Assembly: GCA_010094045.1 (NCBI GenBank)
Contig: ML986628.1
Location: forward strand, 1-64,000
DNA: 64,000 bases
Direction: 5' to 3'
Origin: Lojkania enalia
Taxonomy: Eukaryota; Ascomycota; Dothideomycetes; Pleosporales
Under the pieces are notes generated by a model that was given only the letters and a program-made list of their open reading frames with translations, was not told the DNA's origin and did no database searches. Of the stretch, positions 13,826-25,949 are shown piece by piece. The translations under genes were made by a program, and so were the position numbers. Within the stretch, counting starts at the first letter, position 1. Each line of letters begins with the position of its first letter.

Positions 13826-16800
13826 GGGGTAAAGAAAGTACAGTAATACTATCCTATATATTACTCGCTCTAGATAAAGGGGATTGTAGAGAGGAAGTAG
13901 AAATATAATCGTAAACGACAGCTAATATATCTCTAGATTTAGCTGGAGAGGATAGAGAAGGGGTTTTACTAGGCGGCTTAGCTGTAATATAATACCCGGT
14001 AGAGAATTAAGACGTAATTAATAGAAGTTAAAGCCTATTTACTATCTTATATACTCTTATACATTTAATAAGGTAGAGCTACTATAGATTATCTTCTAAG
14101 GTATTAGATAAAGTATCGAAAGCTGATTTAAGAGTATCTATATTAAGACGAGGTAAGTTAAATAGAGACGTAGTACGATATTCCAGTTTTATAGTAAGTA
14201 GTTCTGGTAGAACTATTTTTTACTAAACTAGTTAGTACTTTAACCTTCCCTACTTTGCGCGGTAATATAAACGGAATGCTACTATTATAATATATCGCTA
14301 TCTATAAAACAATCCTCGCTCTTTTCTTCTAAACCCTAGTAGCACGTTACCTCTTTATAGAAGGAGGATTTGCAATCTTATTTAGTAGTAATTGTAGCTT
14401 TATAACCTTTATACTATAACAGCGTAATTTTAACAACTCGCTAAGTATTACCTATAGGAAGTAATACTACAGCTTGTCGGGCCCGCGGTAGAAGGAACTA
14501 GTATTAAAATAAGGTTCTTATTTCTTATTATTTAGCACCTTAATAAATCTAAGGATATTAGACTAGTTAAGAAATAGAAGTACTAGTTCTCTAATATATA
14601 TACAGGCTCCCCAACAAGGCTAAGACTTCCTTTATCCTCTACTTACCGCCTTACCGCCTTTTTTAGTCCTTTACCGGTTGCCTTCCTATATTTCCTCCTA
14701 ATAGATTAGTCCTACATTTCTAATATAGCCTGGATACGCAGCCTAGGCTTATTCGACATATTCTTGGTAGGTAAAGAAGATACTAGACCAGCTCTACTAT
14801 AGAGAATAACTCTTATAATCGTCTGTGTATCAATTATTTCTTATTTAGTTCAGTCAGCCTACTATTATAAATAGGGGGATCTATTTATCCCTCTATTTTA
14901 TTTTATTATACTAATTCTTATCTTTTTTATACTATTTAGGTTTAGAGATATAAACAATTATAGTCGTTTCGGTATAGCAGCACTTTTTATTCTTAATAGA
15001 ATTGAGGTTTATATTTTCTAGTATTATAGAATATTACTAATTTAGTTGGAAGATATAGTTTATTATATACTCTATAATCTGAATTAGTAAAGTAGTTTAA
15101 ACGCTAATTCCTCTTTAGTTGTAGACAGCTATTTTCACGTCTGCCGCAGTAGTTAAAACTAGCCTATCTTTATTTATATTCTCTAGGTAAGGCTATAGCT
15201 CCTATCTATTCCTATAGTTCTAATAATAAGGAGGTCTAAGCTTATACCTTACTACTATTATACTCTCGTATATCTAATATCTACTCTATTTACCTTTAGC
15301 TCAGATCTTTTATTAGGACTATATATATACCTTATATACTGCTTAAGATAAAATAGGCGGAGATATTCAGCTTATTTCTCTAGGAAAATAATATATATTA
15401 CTATAATATATACTATAAAGCTAGTTAGACGCGCGGTATATATAGGCTAGGCAAATCAGTAGTTTAATATAATTTACGTAGCAGTAAGTCTTCTTATTCT
15501 CTATCCAGGGGTAATATAAGGGTTCGCTTAAGTCTTCTACTAATTTAGCTGTAGTTCTTAGGGGGAGCGTTTACTCTTAGCCGGAGCTATATAATATATA
15601 TAGGTTTTATCGGTGATTTGCATAATACTCAGCTTTACCTATCTATCTTAAGTAGTCTATAAACCTAGCCTTCCACGTTTCTCTCAAGCAATTCTATATC
15701 TAACTTAAGTAATTCCTCCTCTAGATCTCCATCGCTCTACAACTAGAATACTAGAGCAGCTTCTATAACTAGCAACGGGAAGTAGGTTATAGGTTTTCTT
15801 CCTCTATACTATATTCTGACTGTTATAGGAGCGTGTAGAAGATAATAATTACTACTACTATAGAGTATAATAAGCCTCTTTCACGTTTATCTACATCTAT
15901 CTATTAGATGAATTAAGACTTGTAAGAGTATATTAATAGCTTCTCTATTAACCTAGCTCTAGGGGGTTAGATATATTTATGTTATAGAAGGAAGTTATTA
16001 GATTTTTATCTTAATATTTTCTATTAGTATCTTAATATTCCTTTTTATTTTATATTCTTGCAGTTGTAAGTTTAGAACCTAATATACTATCTAAGATCGC
16101 AATATTCTCTCCTATATATCTATTTTCAAATTGTTAAGGTTTATATATAGTAGGTTATTTATAAAGGAAGTACTTACCTATATAAAGGATAGGATAGTAG
16201 ATGATTGTTAAAGGACTAATATAAATAATAAGGCTGGAGGTAATACTTATCTAAAACGTAAATAAAGCTTGTAAAGGTTTACTATATATAGCTATTTACA
16301 TCTTAAATTTGTATAGGTACTTACTATTAGATTTAGATTTAGTATTAGCCTATATAATTAGGTCCACAAGTCTTTTAGGGAAATTATCGACGTTTAAAAT
16401 AGATAAAGCGACAACAATTACTACTTGGAGAATTATATTAGTACGATTATTAAGCATATTAATATATTGTTATTAATAGCAAAGGTAATTAGCTAGAAGA
16501 ACCGCCTTACGCTGCAGCCTTGTTATGCTATTACCTTATATTAAGACTATCGATTTCCTATTATAGTATAAAGTTAATAGTACTTAATTTCTGCGCATAG
16601 GCCTGATCTATCCATCTTATTTATACCTATACTTACTGTAATCTAGACTTTAATAACCGGCTGTACTCTATTAGCTATCTATAAGTAGGATTTCTCGGCT
16701 AATATTTTATACTTCTACTATCTCTAAAGGCCTCGAAAGCCTCTTTAAACTTAGTTTTAGTTTTATTTAATACTATATATCTACTTATTACCCCGAAGCT

Positions 16801-19800
16801 ACCTATAAAGGTTATAATACTAGCAGCCGAAGTAATAAATATACCTAAGCTTAGCTTCTACCTATTAGTTATACTAATCTAATCTACCCTATAAAGTGCT
16901 CGTCTAATACTCTTTCTAGAATAGCTATTATTATATAGAAGTAGTAATAGTACTATAAACAAGTTCCCAACGTTTTGAATAATATCGAGTAGAAATTAGT
17001 TAGTAGCTAGTTTCCCGGTGGTAAAGAAGAAGCTAGTATCTAGTTCCTCCTACTATTATAATATATCTATTATAATAAAGATTTAGATAGGTAATGTGAG
17101 GTTTTAGAAGTTAAAGATAGTAAGATTAGGAGAAGGTAATCGCATACTCTAGCTATACGCTATATTTTAATTAAGTGTAGATACGAAAAGAGAGCTACTA
17201 ATACTTAACCGCGAATGCTAAATAGTTAACTTAGCAAGGATATTAGTATATATTAACGGGGTTGAGAAGAGAAGCTGTAAAAAGCATCTATTTATCTTTT
17301 TATCTTCTCATTATATCGAGATTCCTATTTTCCTAATTCCTAATACTACTATTAATACTATTACTATTAGAAATGCCGGCATTAATATAATTGCAGCAAG
17401 TAGCCTTATAACCGCTTTAAGTATCGCTATTTGCTACGGCGTAGGCTCTACTATTAGCTATACTACTTCCCAGCCAAACTATATTATAAATACTACTAAT
17501 AGACCCGCTAATAGATACCTTACTAGAAAAAAGAGCTCTTAAAACAATAATATAGATTTGATCCAAATTATCTATAAGAGTAAGTTGGTATAAAACTAAG
17601 TTAATAAACTGAGGGTTAACTCCACCTTTTATCTTATACTTTTTCTATTTACAGAGTAGGAATGAAGGATAAATATAGGCGGTTTCTAAAGGGCTAAATA
17701 TAATGTAGATATCGGGAAAACCTAGAGAAAGTAAAAGCGTTTCTTATCTAGATTTCTATTTGCAGACATAACAGCAAAGCAGCTAACCGTAAAAAGAGTA
17801 GGTTAGCTCTGCGGAAGAATAAATACTGCTCCTATTTTAAGTAGAATCTATAGGATTATCTAATAGGGAATTGTAAGGGGCTGGATAGTAGTAATAATAT
17901 TAGGTTTTACTAACGCATCCGAAGAACTGAGAGTAGTAATTAGGATTACTCTCTTTTAGCGAAGCCTTAATTCTCCGTGTAATATAAAAGTAAATAGTAC
18001 AACTAAAGTTTACTAGTAATTACGTAAACGTATAGTACTATAGCTTTCTCCTCTTTACTAAGTCGGGGTAACTCTACCCTAGCTTCCTCTTCTTGCTTAG
18101 GTGGAATAAGTATAACCTAATGCTTATCTAGATACTCTTTTAAAGTAGCTTAAATACTATACTATAGATTTAAATTACCCTATCTAAATTTTAGTATATA
18201 AATAGCCGTTAACTTGTAGGGACTAGAGTAAAGAATTATAACTCCTTATAATACGACTACTTTAGTAAAAAAAAGGGCACAACTCTCTAGAGAATATCTT
18301 ACTACTATATCTAGTATCTAATCTTTCCTCTAGATTATAATAGACAATTCTATTATTACGTCTTAAGATTAAGGTCGATATTTGTTAAAATAGATGGTTT
18401 AAGGGTAAAGACACAAAATCTATCCCTCCAAAATTAAGGACTACCTAGTATATACTTAGCTATTGTAAAACTTATATATATATAGATATATATCTCCTTT
18501 AGTAAAAGCTAAGACTAACTCCTCCGGCGCTATTAGTTTAAGAGTAATTGCTAAGATAGTATATAGGTAGTAAGAAGAATATATATTTGTTAAACAACGT
18601 GGTATATAGATATAGATAATAGAGAAGGAGGTGGTATTTATAGTAGGTAGATCCTAGGGGGTTGGCGACCTCTGAAACTAGAACAAATTCCTACTCTTTA
18701 GAGCTAGATTTAGAATAGGAAATAGTTACCTAATCTTTACTTCGACGATTTTACAAACTTTAGCCTATTAATTTAGCTTAAGTTTATAGGGGGACGAGTA
18801 GAAGGACAATTATTATCTATAATCTAATAATAATAACAAAAAGATTTCCTATACTACTGATAGAGGTATATATAGAAATATAAGATAATAAGGCAACTTA
18901 GTTTGCGAGTAATAGATTAGCTGACTAACGCGTACGACTGAAGTAAACTACTTAAATAGTATCTTATTACCTAAAAAGACAGTACGATATATAAGAATAT
19001 AAAGTTAGAACTATCTGCTAAACTTAATCGGTGTGTAAGTAGTATATTTATACTACTCCCGTATAGATTAGGCTTAGTAAGGTTCTATATTTAATGTCGC
19101 TCGCCGTCTAGTATATATTTTTACCTAATACCGTAATATCACGATTAAGCGCTTATTAAAATAAGGTTATATAGTCCTATATAAAGAGCTAAGCAGGTAC
19201 TATTTTAGAGATAGGTCTAGCAAGTACTAATAAATATGCTCGGTTAATTAACTCTATCTACTAATTAGCCATCTCCGACTTTATAGGTATAAGCTAAATT
19301 ATAGGTTATATAACTTAGCGTTCCTATTATCCTAAATAGGGTAACAGCTAACTAGTTGTTTATAAGTATACTATTTCTAGAATAGGTTTAGAGGTATTAA
19401 CCTTAGCCTACTATTTAACTTATACTATTTTATAGATAGCAATAAAATATAAGATAGAGACACGCCTATATAAGAGATATCTAGAGTTGCTAAAACCAGG
19501 CTCTTCTTATAAAAATCTAATATATAACTCAACGCTAGATTAACTTCCTTTAAAAAAGGGAGGTATATATCTAGTATACTGAGATTTAGGGATTGCGCTT
19601 AAAGTCTATTAGATTAAATAGGTAAGACCAGCTCTATCCTATATACTAGCTAAATATTTACGTATATAGGTGGATATTAATACTTAGGCGGTAATATTTA
19701 AGCCGGGCATAATCTCAACAATAATTTCAGCAAGATAATTTAAAAGAAACTTTAGAGGAAGAGGGAAATTAGATAATAGAGGAAGGTAGAAATTTTAGGA

Positions 19801-19869
19801 ATAGTATAGCCTAAACGATTCTATAGCTATAGGATAATATAAGCAGTCTATAAAAACAATTTCCATCTT

Positions 19870-20560
19870 AATAGCTTTATATAAAACACTTCTAGTGCCT
19901 GAATAATCTTACCTATAGAACTAATATTTCTATACCAGCAACCCTAGATTAGCTTATAAAGGGGAAGATAGGTAATATTAGGGAAGTTTCCATTAGCGTA
20001 GAACTCTTTAACCTACTTATATAGCTTATCCAATTTTTCGAACTTATAGTATAGTAGTCTTCCTATTAAAGCTTTATAAATAGTATAGCTAAATATAAAT
20101 ATATCTATACGTTAACTTATATAAGGCGTAGATAGGTAATAGCTAAACTATTTGTAGTAGGAACCTGCGGGTCTACTATTAATACTATAGCCTTTAAAGT
20201 TAATTAACTTTATATTATCCTCTCCTATTAGAATCTAGTTATAACATCTAATATTATTATAAATAATGTTACGATTATATAAATATAAGTAACTTTTAGC
20301 TGCATCTCTTAGCTAGTAAACTTTTATCTGAATTAGTATCTTATTTGTAGAAGAAGCTCGACAAATCGTTTAAAGGGGTATGCCTCGCTTAAGAATAATA
20401 GAGCTGTCTACTCGTACTTCCAGTAGCTTAGTAATATAAGGGTAGATACTAAGCCGCTGATATACTTAGTACTCTATCTTACCTGCTTTACAATCGTAGA
20501 ACTCTTTTAGAACTCTTTTAGAATTAATCCTATATACTACACCTGATTTTCTAGTAGTAA
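19870..20560 (-). pseudogene. Second protein kinase-like remnant, RIP-degraded
   Basis: Read on the minus strand, the segment keeps one frame with kinase landmarks. These are a helix-E-like stretch (LRDAAKSYLYLYNR), a decayed catalytic loop at about 20,240-20,290 (NIIYNNI, then CYNWILIG), a DFG-like INFKGYS, an APE-like LSTPYIS and a helix F segment (IDIFIFSYTIYKALIGR). The C-lobe ends with GCWYRN, matching the kinase subdomain XI pattern CW..P. Stops are TAA and TAG at expected Gln positions. The sequence differs from the kinase remnant near 10 kb, so these look like diverged family members rather than a recent duplication. Confidence 0.6.
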
Positions 20561-21054
20561 GAAATTATCTTATCTCTAGTAGAATTATTTTAGGATGTAT
20601 TTTACTTTAAGGTCGCAATCTTTTAAAGTATTTAGTAGAAAGCGCCTTAAGAAGTAGTAAAAGAGAGAGAAGGGATTGTATAGTATATAGTTCTAGTTAT
20701 ATCCAAGAACGATAAAAGAATTGGTATAGAAAATAGTAAATCTAGCACCCGAATAATAGCTATCTTTATTATTTTAAACTAGAGGGGCTTAGTATAGGGT
20801 CCGAAATAGGGGCCCCCTAGCTATAGTACTAGCAGCTATACATCAGGCTTAGTATACTACTAGAAAATAAATTACAGTATCGGTATATGAAGTTATCTTA
20901 ACCTTAAGTAAGGTTCTTAATTAGAAGTAGGAGTAGCAACAACTTTAGGACGCAATAGTAGCTAATATAGCTAATAATTGCTTAATATATAAAAGGAAGG
21001 CTTCTAAGTTTAGATATATTACGGTTAATAAGAATTATAGATAATATTAGGACT

Positions 21055-21150
21055 AGAGCCTGTTTTAGACTAGAGCCTATTTTAGACTAGAATTCCTTTT
21101 AGATAGAGCCTGTTTTAGACTAAGCCTATTTTAGACTAAGCCTGTTTAGA
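21055..21150. repeat. 17-bp minisatellite, about 6 copies
   Basis: The unit GAGCCTGTTTTAGACTA, with variants, is repeated about six times at 16 to 17 bp spacing. No coding role is visible. Confidence 0.8.
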
Positions 21151-22649
21151 AACCTAGTAGTAGAATTAAAGGGTAGAAAATAGGCACTTTAACTTAACTT
21201 TCAAATATTATATAACTACTCTATAGTCTATATATTTATAGTTTAGCTAGTCCTAATTTCTAGTACTATAATTATATTATCTTAACTATACGCTAAGTTA
21301 AGATAAGCTATAAATAACAACTACCTAAAGCTATATAAAACACTCTATAAGAAATTAACTAAGCTGTATCTAAACTATAATACCTATATATACTTCTTCG
21401 CATACTATAACAGCCGATTTAATAGATTTGTATTAATAGTTAAGATAGACTAGCCTTAGTTACCTCTAGGCCTAGAAATTCTCGTAAGTTCCTTCCTTAC
21501 CCTAATTATCAGGAGCTGATTTCTGTTAAAAATAGACTATACCCTCCGCCGGTAATAAAGTTGCCAGCTTAGTACTATTATATAGAACTTAGGTTAGCTA
21601 GGATAAAAGATAGAAACTAGTTATTAAGCTAATACTCTCTAACTTAAGTTATAGGTATTATTAATATTTAGATATACTAATAATATTTAAGTATAAAAAT
21701 ATCTTAACTTACTAGAGTATTTATACTAACAGCAGCTCTCTTACGCCTGCTCTAATTTATTAGGCTTTCTCTAGTAGAATTTCGAACCTAAGAGGCACGC
21801 GGAGTTTCTTATTTATCACCTAGTAGATAGAAGGACAACTATATCAAAAATTCAGGCCTGTATACAATTTATATAGAGTTCTATAACCTTAAAGTTAATA
21901 GGTAAATATTATTAAATTACTTATAAAAAGGTAGTAGATAAAAGATATTCCGTTTAGAGTTTAACGTTGGCCCTACTAAAAAATAAGGCTAGTCGAGCCC
22001 CGTCTACCCGCAGCAGCCAACAAAATATAATTAGAGATCTCTATTAAGATAGTAATTTATATTTTATGTAAGTAGTACTTATATTTTATTAAGTTATACT
22101 AAGAAGACGCAGATTACAATTACCTATCTTATCTACCCTAATAATACTGTACAACTATATCTCTATATCTTTTAATATCGCTCTTTAACGTATATATTAT
22201 CTATACCTAAACATCTAGAGAAAATTAAAATAGACTCCCTTAATACAATTAACGATTTATCTATATACCTTAGGAATAAAGGGAACAGGTATATAACAGT
22301 ATTATAGCCAAACCTGGAGAGATGCGTTACAGAAGAAGTAGGTGAAAAAATCATCCCGCTTACTAGAGCTGCTGTTCCCTAACTATACCAAAATATAGGC
22401 CTACCATCCCTTCTTTTAAATAGATGCTAATTATAGGATAGCCTCTAAAATAATAGGTTATCTTCCGTTTAAAAGATATAGTAAGAGTAGAAACCCTTGA
22501 AAATCAGTTTATTATTCCCCTCTATATCCCGGAACTGTTGTCTTACCTATCTACTACTAATAAGAGGATATCTACAGATAAAGTCTCTTATATACCTTTA
22601 TTACTGGGATTGGCGGTCTTTTGTACCGCGAGTGAACTAGCCTTTATTA

Positions 22650-24058
22650 GTAAAGACGTAGTATTCTACCTTCTATCTACTTAGGCTGAAAGCGGTCCAA
22701 GTATTTAGTAGATGTTATCGAATTGGGAAAGGTCTTTATTAAAGTAGAAGTTATCGAAGTTAGTTTCTTCGAACTGGGATGAGTTTTACTTAAAGTTAAA
22801 GCCTTTGAAACTAGCAAGATCGTAGTTAAAGTTGAAAATGTTGGATTTAGAGGGCATGTTTGGATGGTGGCCTTCGCATAGTAGATCAACTAATAAATTA
22901 GTAATGTTTTTAAACAGGGTATATAATCCAACTATTATTACCTTGAATGCCTCTATATATCCCTTAGCTAGTTTGTTGCTGTAAAGGCGCCAGGTATTTC
23001 TCCCTACAATTTCTCTTCGTAGGTATCAACTTATCGCCTACAACCCGTCTTTTCCTCTTCTACTTGGGTGGTACTATTACATCTAAAAGAAAGAGTTGGT
23101 ACGGTCTTCTCTAGAAGTTACGGATGGCTCTGGCCACTTCGTGCGCCTAAGATATGTTATTTACCGCAGAGATTTTGTCTTTAAAAGGTTGGAGTATATC
23201 GGTTAAGGCAGCATGCGTCTTCGGAAGATTGTCGGTCAAACTAGTAGTCATTAGCTTTATTGCTTTGTGAATTAGCTGAGGATTCGCTCACCTATCCATC
23301 GTGAGGGAATCCGCAAGTACGAACTAAGACCCTTCACCTAGTATAGTCCCGACGAGATGATATAGCTGCCCTATCTTTACCCAACTAACAAAATCTTCTA
23401 CCAGTTAAACATCCGCAGATAAAAACGTAAGAATGTCTGTAGCACGGCTGGTAAGTGTCTTTCCCTTTGGTAAACCTTCTACGCCATCCTAGTCTCTTAG
23501 TGTGAAGAGCATAAAAAGGTCGCGGAAAAACAATGTATTGAAAATCTAGCAAATGCTATCAACATGTTTACGAAGTAGAATTTCTCTCATCTGTGCGACT
23601 TTAGAATCGAGGGCCGACTTCAAACGCTCAAATGGTGACTTGGGGTTGGGGTCGTCAGATGCAGCGGTAGGTTCGCTAACTTAACTTGTAAGCTGGTTCG
23701 GCGCAGGCTCAGCATCCTCCACATTTTTAGATTCCAAGCTCCAGGAACTGAAGAACTTTGCTGGTTCCATTGCCCATTCAGCGATTAGAGGCACCAGCGA
23801 ACCACTAAGCTGAGGTTCCACTCGCTCCAGTGATCTCGACGCCCGACCAGCTCTTCCATCCTTAGAACCTTCATGTTCTTTCTTCTCATTTCTGCATTCG
23901 GCGATGACGGGCTCGATAACATCGTGAAGTTCCTCCAAAATATCAGAAAGGGCTGAGTAAACTACTCAAGACACTCACAGGTAATTGAAGTACGCTAGAA
24001 ATAGACTCGTTTAGATCGTATTTCTGTAGAAGGTGGATGAATTCAATTAATCTCATCT
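22650..24058 (-). pseudogene. Decayed gene of unknown function
   Basis: On the minus strand a reading frame starts near 24,058 (MRLIEFIHLLQKYDL). It shifts frame around 23,950-23,975 near a GTGAGT donor-like site, then stays coherent to about 22,950 except for scattered TAA/TAG codons. The middle part is charged and helical (EELHDVIEPVIAEC; FERLKSALDSKVAQ; DFVSWVKIGQL). The last 60 codons (22,681-22,860) are rich in Asn and Phe (SNIFNFNYDLASF; NFDNFYFN). Base composition falls from normal to AT-rich towards 22,650, so the 3' end lies at the edge of the RIP block. I do not recognise the family. A broken gene is clear from the shared frame, but its exon structure is not. Confidence 0.5.
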
Positions 24059-24403
24059 TTACATGAATAGGGGGTTGGTTGAATATCCGTCGACGAAGCT
24101 TAATAGGAGATATGGGAGATAGTGCGGACCTAGAGAGTTTGCCGAACTGTATAAGTACGCTTCGGGAAAACCTCGAGGTTTAGTACAGCTGAGAGTAGGG
24201 GTTTTATGCAGGGAGCATTAACCCTGCCTACGCCTGCATCGGCTGTTAGCCACCCGAGCAGGCAAATACGCAAAAGCAAAATGTGACTGGCGCCTATAGA
24301 TCATTCCTCAAACAGCGGATACTTTTATAAGTAAGGTAGACGATACTTCGATAAATCCAATCATGGCTTAGCACGTGCCATTAACGCCAAAGTATAGAAC
24401 AGC
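24059..24403. other. Intergenic, between two divergent genes
   Basis: 345 bp of normal composition between the decayed minus-strand gene and the membrane-protein gene. It should hold the promoter of the latter, but I see no distinctive motif. Confidence 0.5.
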
Positions 24404-25361
24404 ATGCGAGAGATGGGGAACCAATTGTACATAATATATCATTCAGGTTCCTCCGCAGCAAGGCTAGGACGTTCTTTCCTTACTCCATTTCCGATCTCAC
24501 CGGTTGGCGTTCTTCGTATTCTTTGCGATCTTCGCGCCATGTTGACCACACCTGATATCTGCATTACGGCCATTCTTTTACTTATCATTTTCTTTTTGCA
24601 TATAATCATTTTAATCAAGACCATTCGCTCAGACAGACGTGCTGGCTTGGTACGCCCCGCTCTCTACGCACTCTCGGTTCTTTCCTCTTTGTTAATGATA
24701 ATTTTCTTGATACTTCGTGCTGCTCAGCCGGAATGTAAGTCAATAACTTTTTGTGATCTTAATCAGGGACTGACTTCATACTAGTACCCGCTAAGCAGAT
24801 TATCACCGGCCTTATAGTTGTAGTAATCGAACCCATCCTGTTGCATGAGGTTAGTTGATACTTCTGACGTGTTTGGGGATCTACTCACCTATGTAGCATT
24901 ATGTAATGTCAAGCATCTTCTCCGAACCTTGTTGCGGCATATGTGCGACGCTTTCGGGTATCATTCTCTTTGTGGCAAAAGTGCTACTTCTCATCATGTA
25001 CGTTCATACATGTAGTGTGTGGCAAGCACTAACTAGTAACAGGTCTGCCATAAAGCTATCAGGACACTCGCATGTTTATTTAGTCATTAGAGCAGCACTG
25101 GTATCAGTCCAGACGATAGTTTTCATCCTGGCATCTGCCAGAGCTCTCCATAAAAACCAGGCAGCGGTAAAAGCAAACGATAGTGGATCTGACAGCGGGA
25201 GAAAAGCATGGATGGCATTGCGCTCTCACTGCATTCACCTAGTAGTTGCAAGCATGCTTTGCAGCATTTGTCGTATGCAAAAGTTCGCGGATTTCTTGGC
25301 GGACCTCTTCAAAAAGTTCCACCCACCTTCTAAATGCGACTTTACAACAACAGCGTTTTAG
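24404..25361 (+). CDS. Multi-pass membrane protein, two introns
   Basis: Three exons (24404-24734, 24785-24849, 24897-25361) join in frame across introns of 50 bp (GTAAGT, CTGAC branch site, CTAG end) and 47 bp (GTTAGT to GTAG). The product is 286 residues from the first ATG, or 241 from 24,539, which I consider the likelier start because the first helix begins right after it. About six hydrophobic segments are visible: ICITAILLLIIFF, ALSVLSSLLMIIFLIL, IITGLIVVVIEPILL, LSGIILFVAKVLLLI, LVSVQTIVFILA and IHLVVASML. The last 31 codons lie inside the inverted-repeat element that starts at 25,266, so the native C-terminus has probably been replaced. The family is not recognised; it resembles the many uncharacterised seven-helix fungal proteins. 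Confidence 0.55.
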
Positions 25362-25744
25362 AGGCTAATAACTGCAAGATAGATTCTTATATACTACTAG
25401 AACCTAAAACTAGCTGCCCTAGTATTTTAGATAAGGTGTTATGCTGTAAGAGTAGGTAGAAGTTTCTACTTCTACGCTTCTTTGCTTGCAAAGCTGCAAA
25501 GTTAAGCGAGAGAGAAGAAGGCTGTAGAAGAGACTCCCTCTTGCGCTGCAACGCCTTATCTAAAATACTAGCAAGCCTAGATATAGGTTCTAGTACTATA
25601 TAAGAGTCTATCTTCTAACTATCAGCTTCTGAAACGCTCTTATTATAGAATTAGTACACGTTTGTAACGTCGCATTCAGGTGAGGGGTGTAACCCTTTAG
25701 CGAGGGTGCGCCAAGATATCCGCGAACTTTTGCATACGACAAAT
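25266..25744. repeat. Inverted-repeat (foldback) element
   Basis: The segment folds on itself. ATTTGTCGTATGCAAAAG at 25,266 reappears in reverse complement ending at 25,744. The arms remain similar inward through a TGCGAC-TTACAA stretch, then through about 70 bp of a second, better-matched arm pair (AGATAGA-TCTTATATA, TACTAGAACCTA, CTAGTATTTTAGATAAGG at about 25,377-25,442 and 25,552-25,620). The centre is also partly palindromic. This looks like a MITE or foldback element, or a short inverted duplication with a MITE at its core. No clear target-site duplication is seen. It ends the membrane-protein frame and leaves only 205 bp upstream of the gasdermin-like ATG. Confidence 0.75.
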
Positions 25745-25949
25745 TCAATATCACCGAAGCAACTCGCCAATTGAAGCTGCAGATCTACTGCCATGCCCTG
25801 CTGTACCAACGCCCACGCTACTGCCCCACCACTTTCCCGGAAAGTGTTAAATATCGATTCGATGCCACGAGGCAATCGCTCTCGCTGCCTGGCAGTTCGA
25901 CAAACGAAATAGCCCGTTCAAAGATCCTAGATTAGAAACCTCCACAAAT

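Larger units (their letters stand above)
78..22600. repeat. RIP-mutated AT-rich block, mostly unrecognisable
   Basis: Both strands are crowded with TAA and TAG stops and the sequence is dominated by TpA, the pattern left by repeat-induced point mutation. Where protein remnants can be read, stops replace Gln or Trp codons, as CpA-to-TpA change predicts. Recognisable pieces (Myb/SANT-like, LINE end, two kinases, three minisatellites) are listed separately. In the remaining stretches (roughly 78-3,280, 3,710-4,700, 5,700-9,800, 10,470-12,150, 13,900-19,860 and 20,570-22,600) I find no gene or element I can name. They are probably decayed repeats. Confidence 0.85.

Noticed and set aside
13609..13908. 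99-codon plus-strand frame with 17-residue repeats
   Set aside because: It arises from a 51-bp minisatellite within a RIP block; nothing marks it as a gene.
23660..23700. TAAGTTA motif at a stop in the decayed minus-strand gene, considered as a third excision footprint
   Set aside because: The downstream frame stays coherent without removing five bases, so the stop is more simply CAA to TAA.
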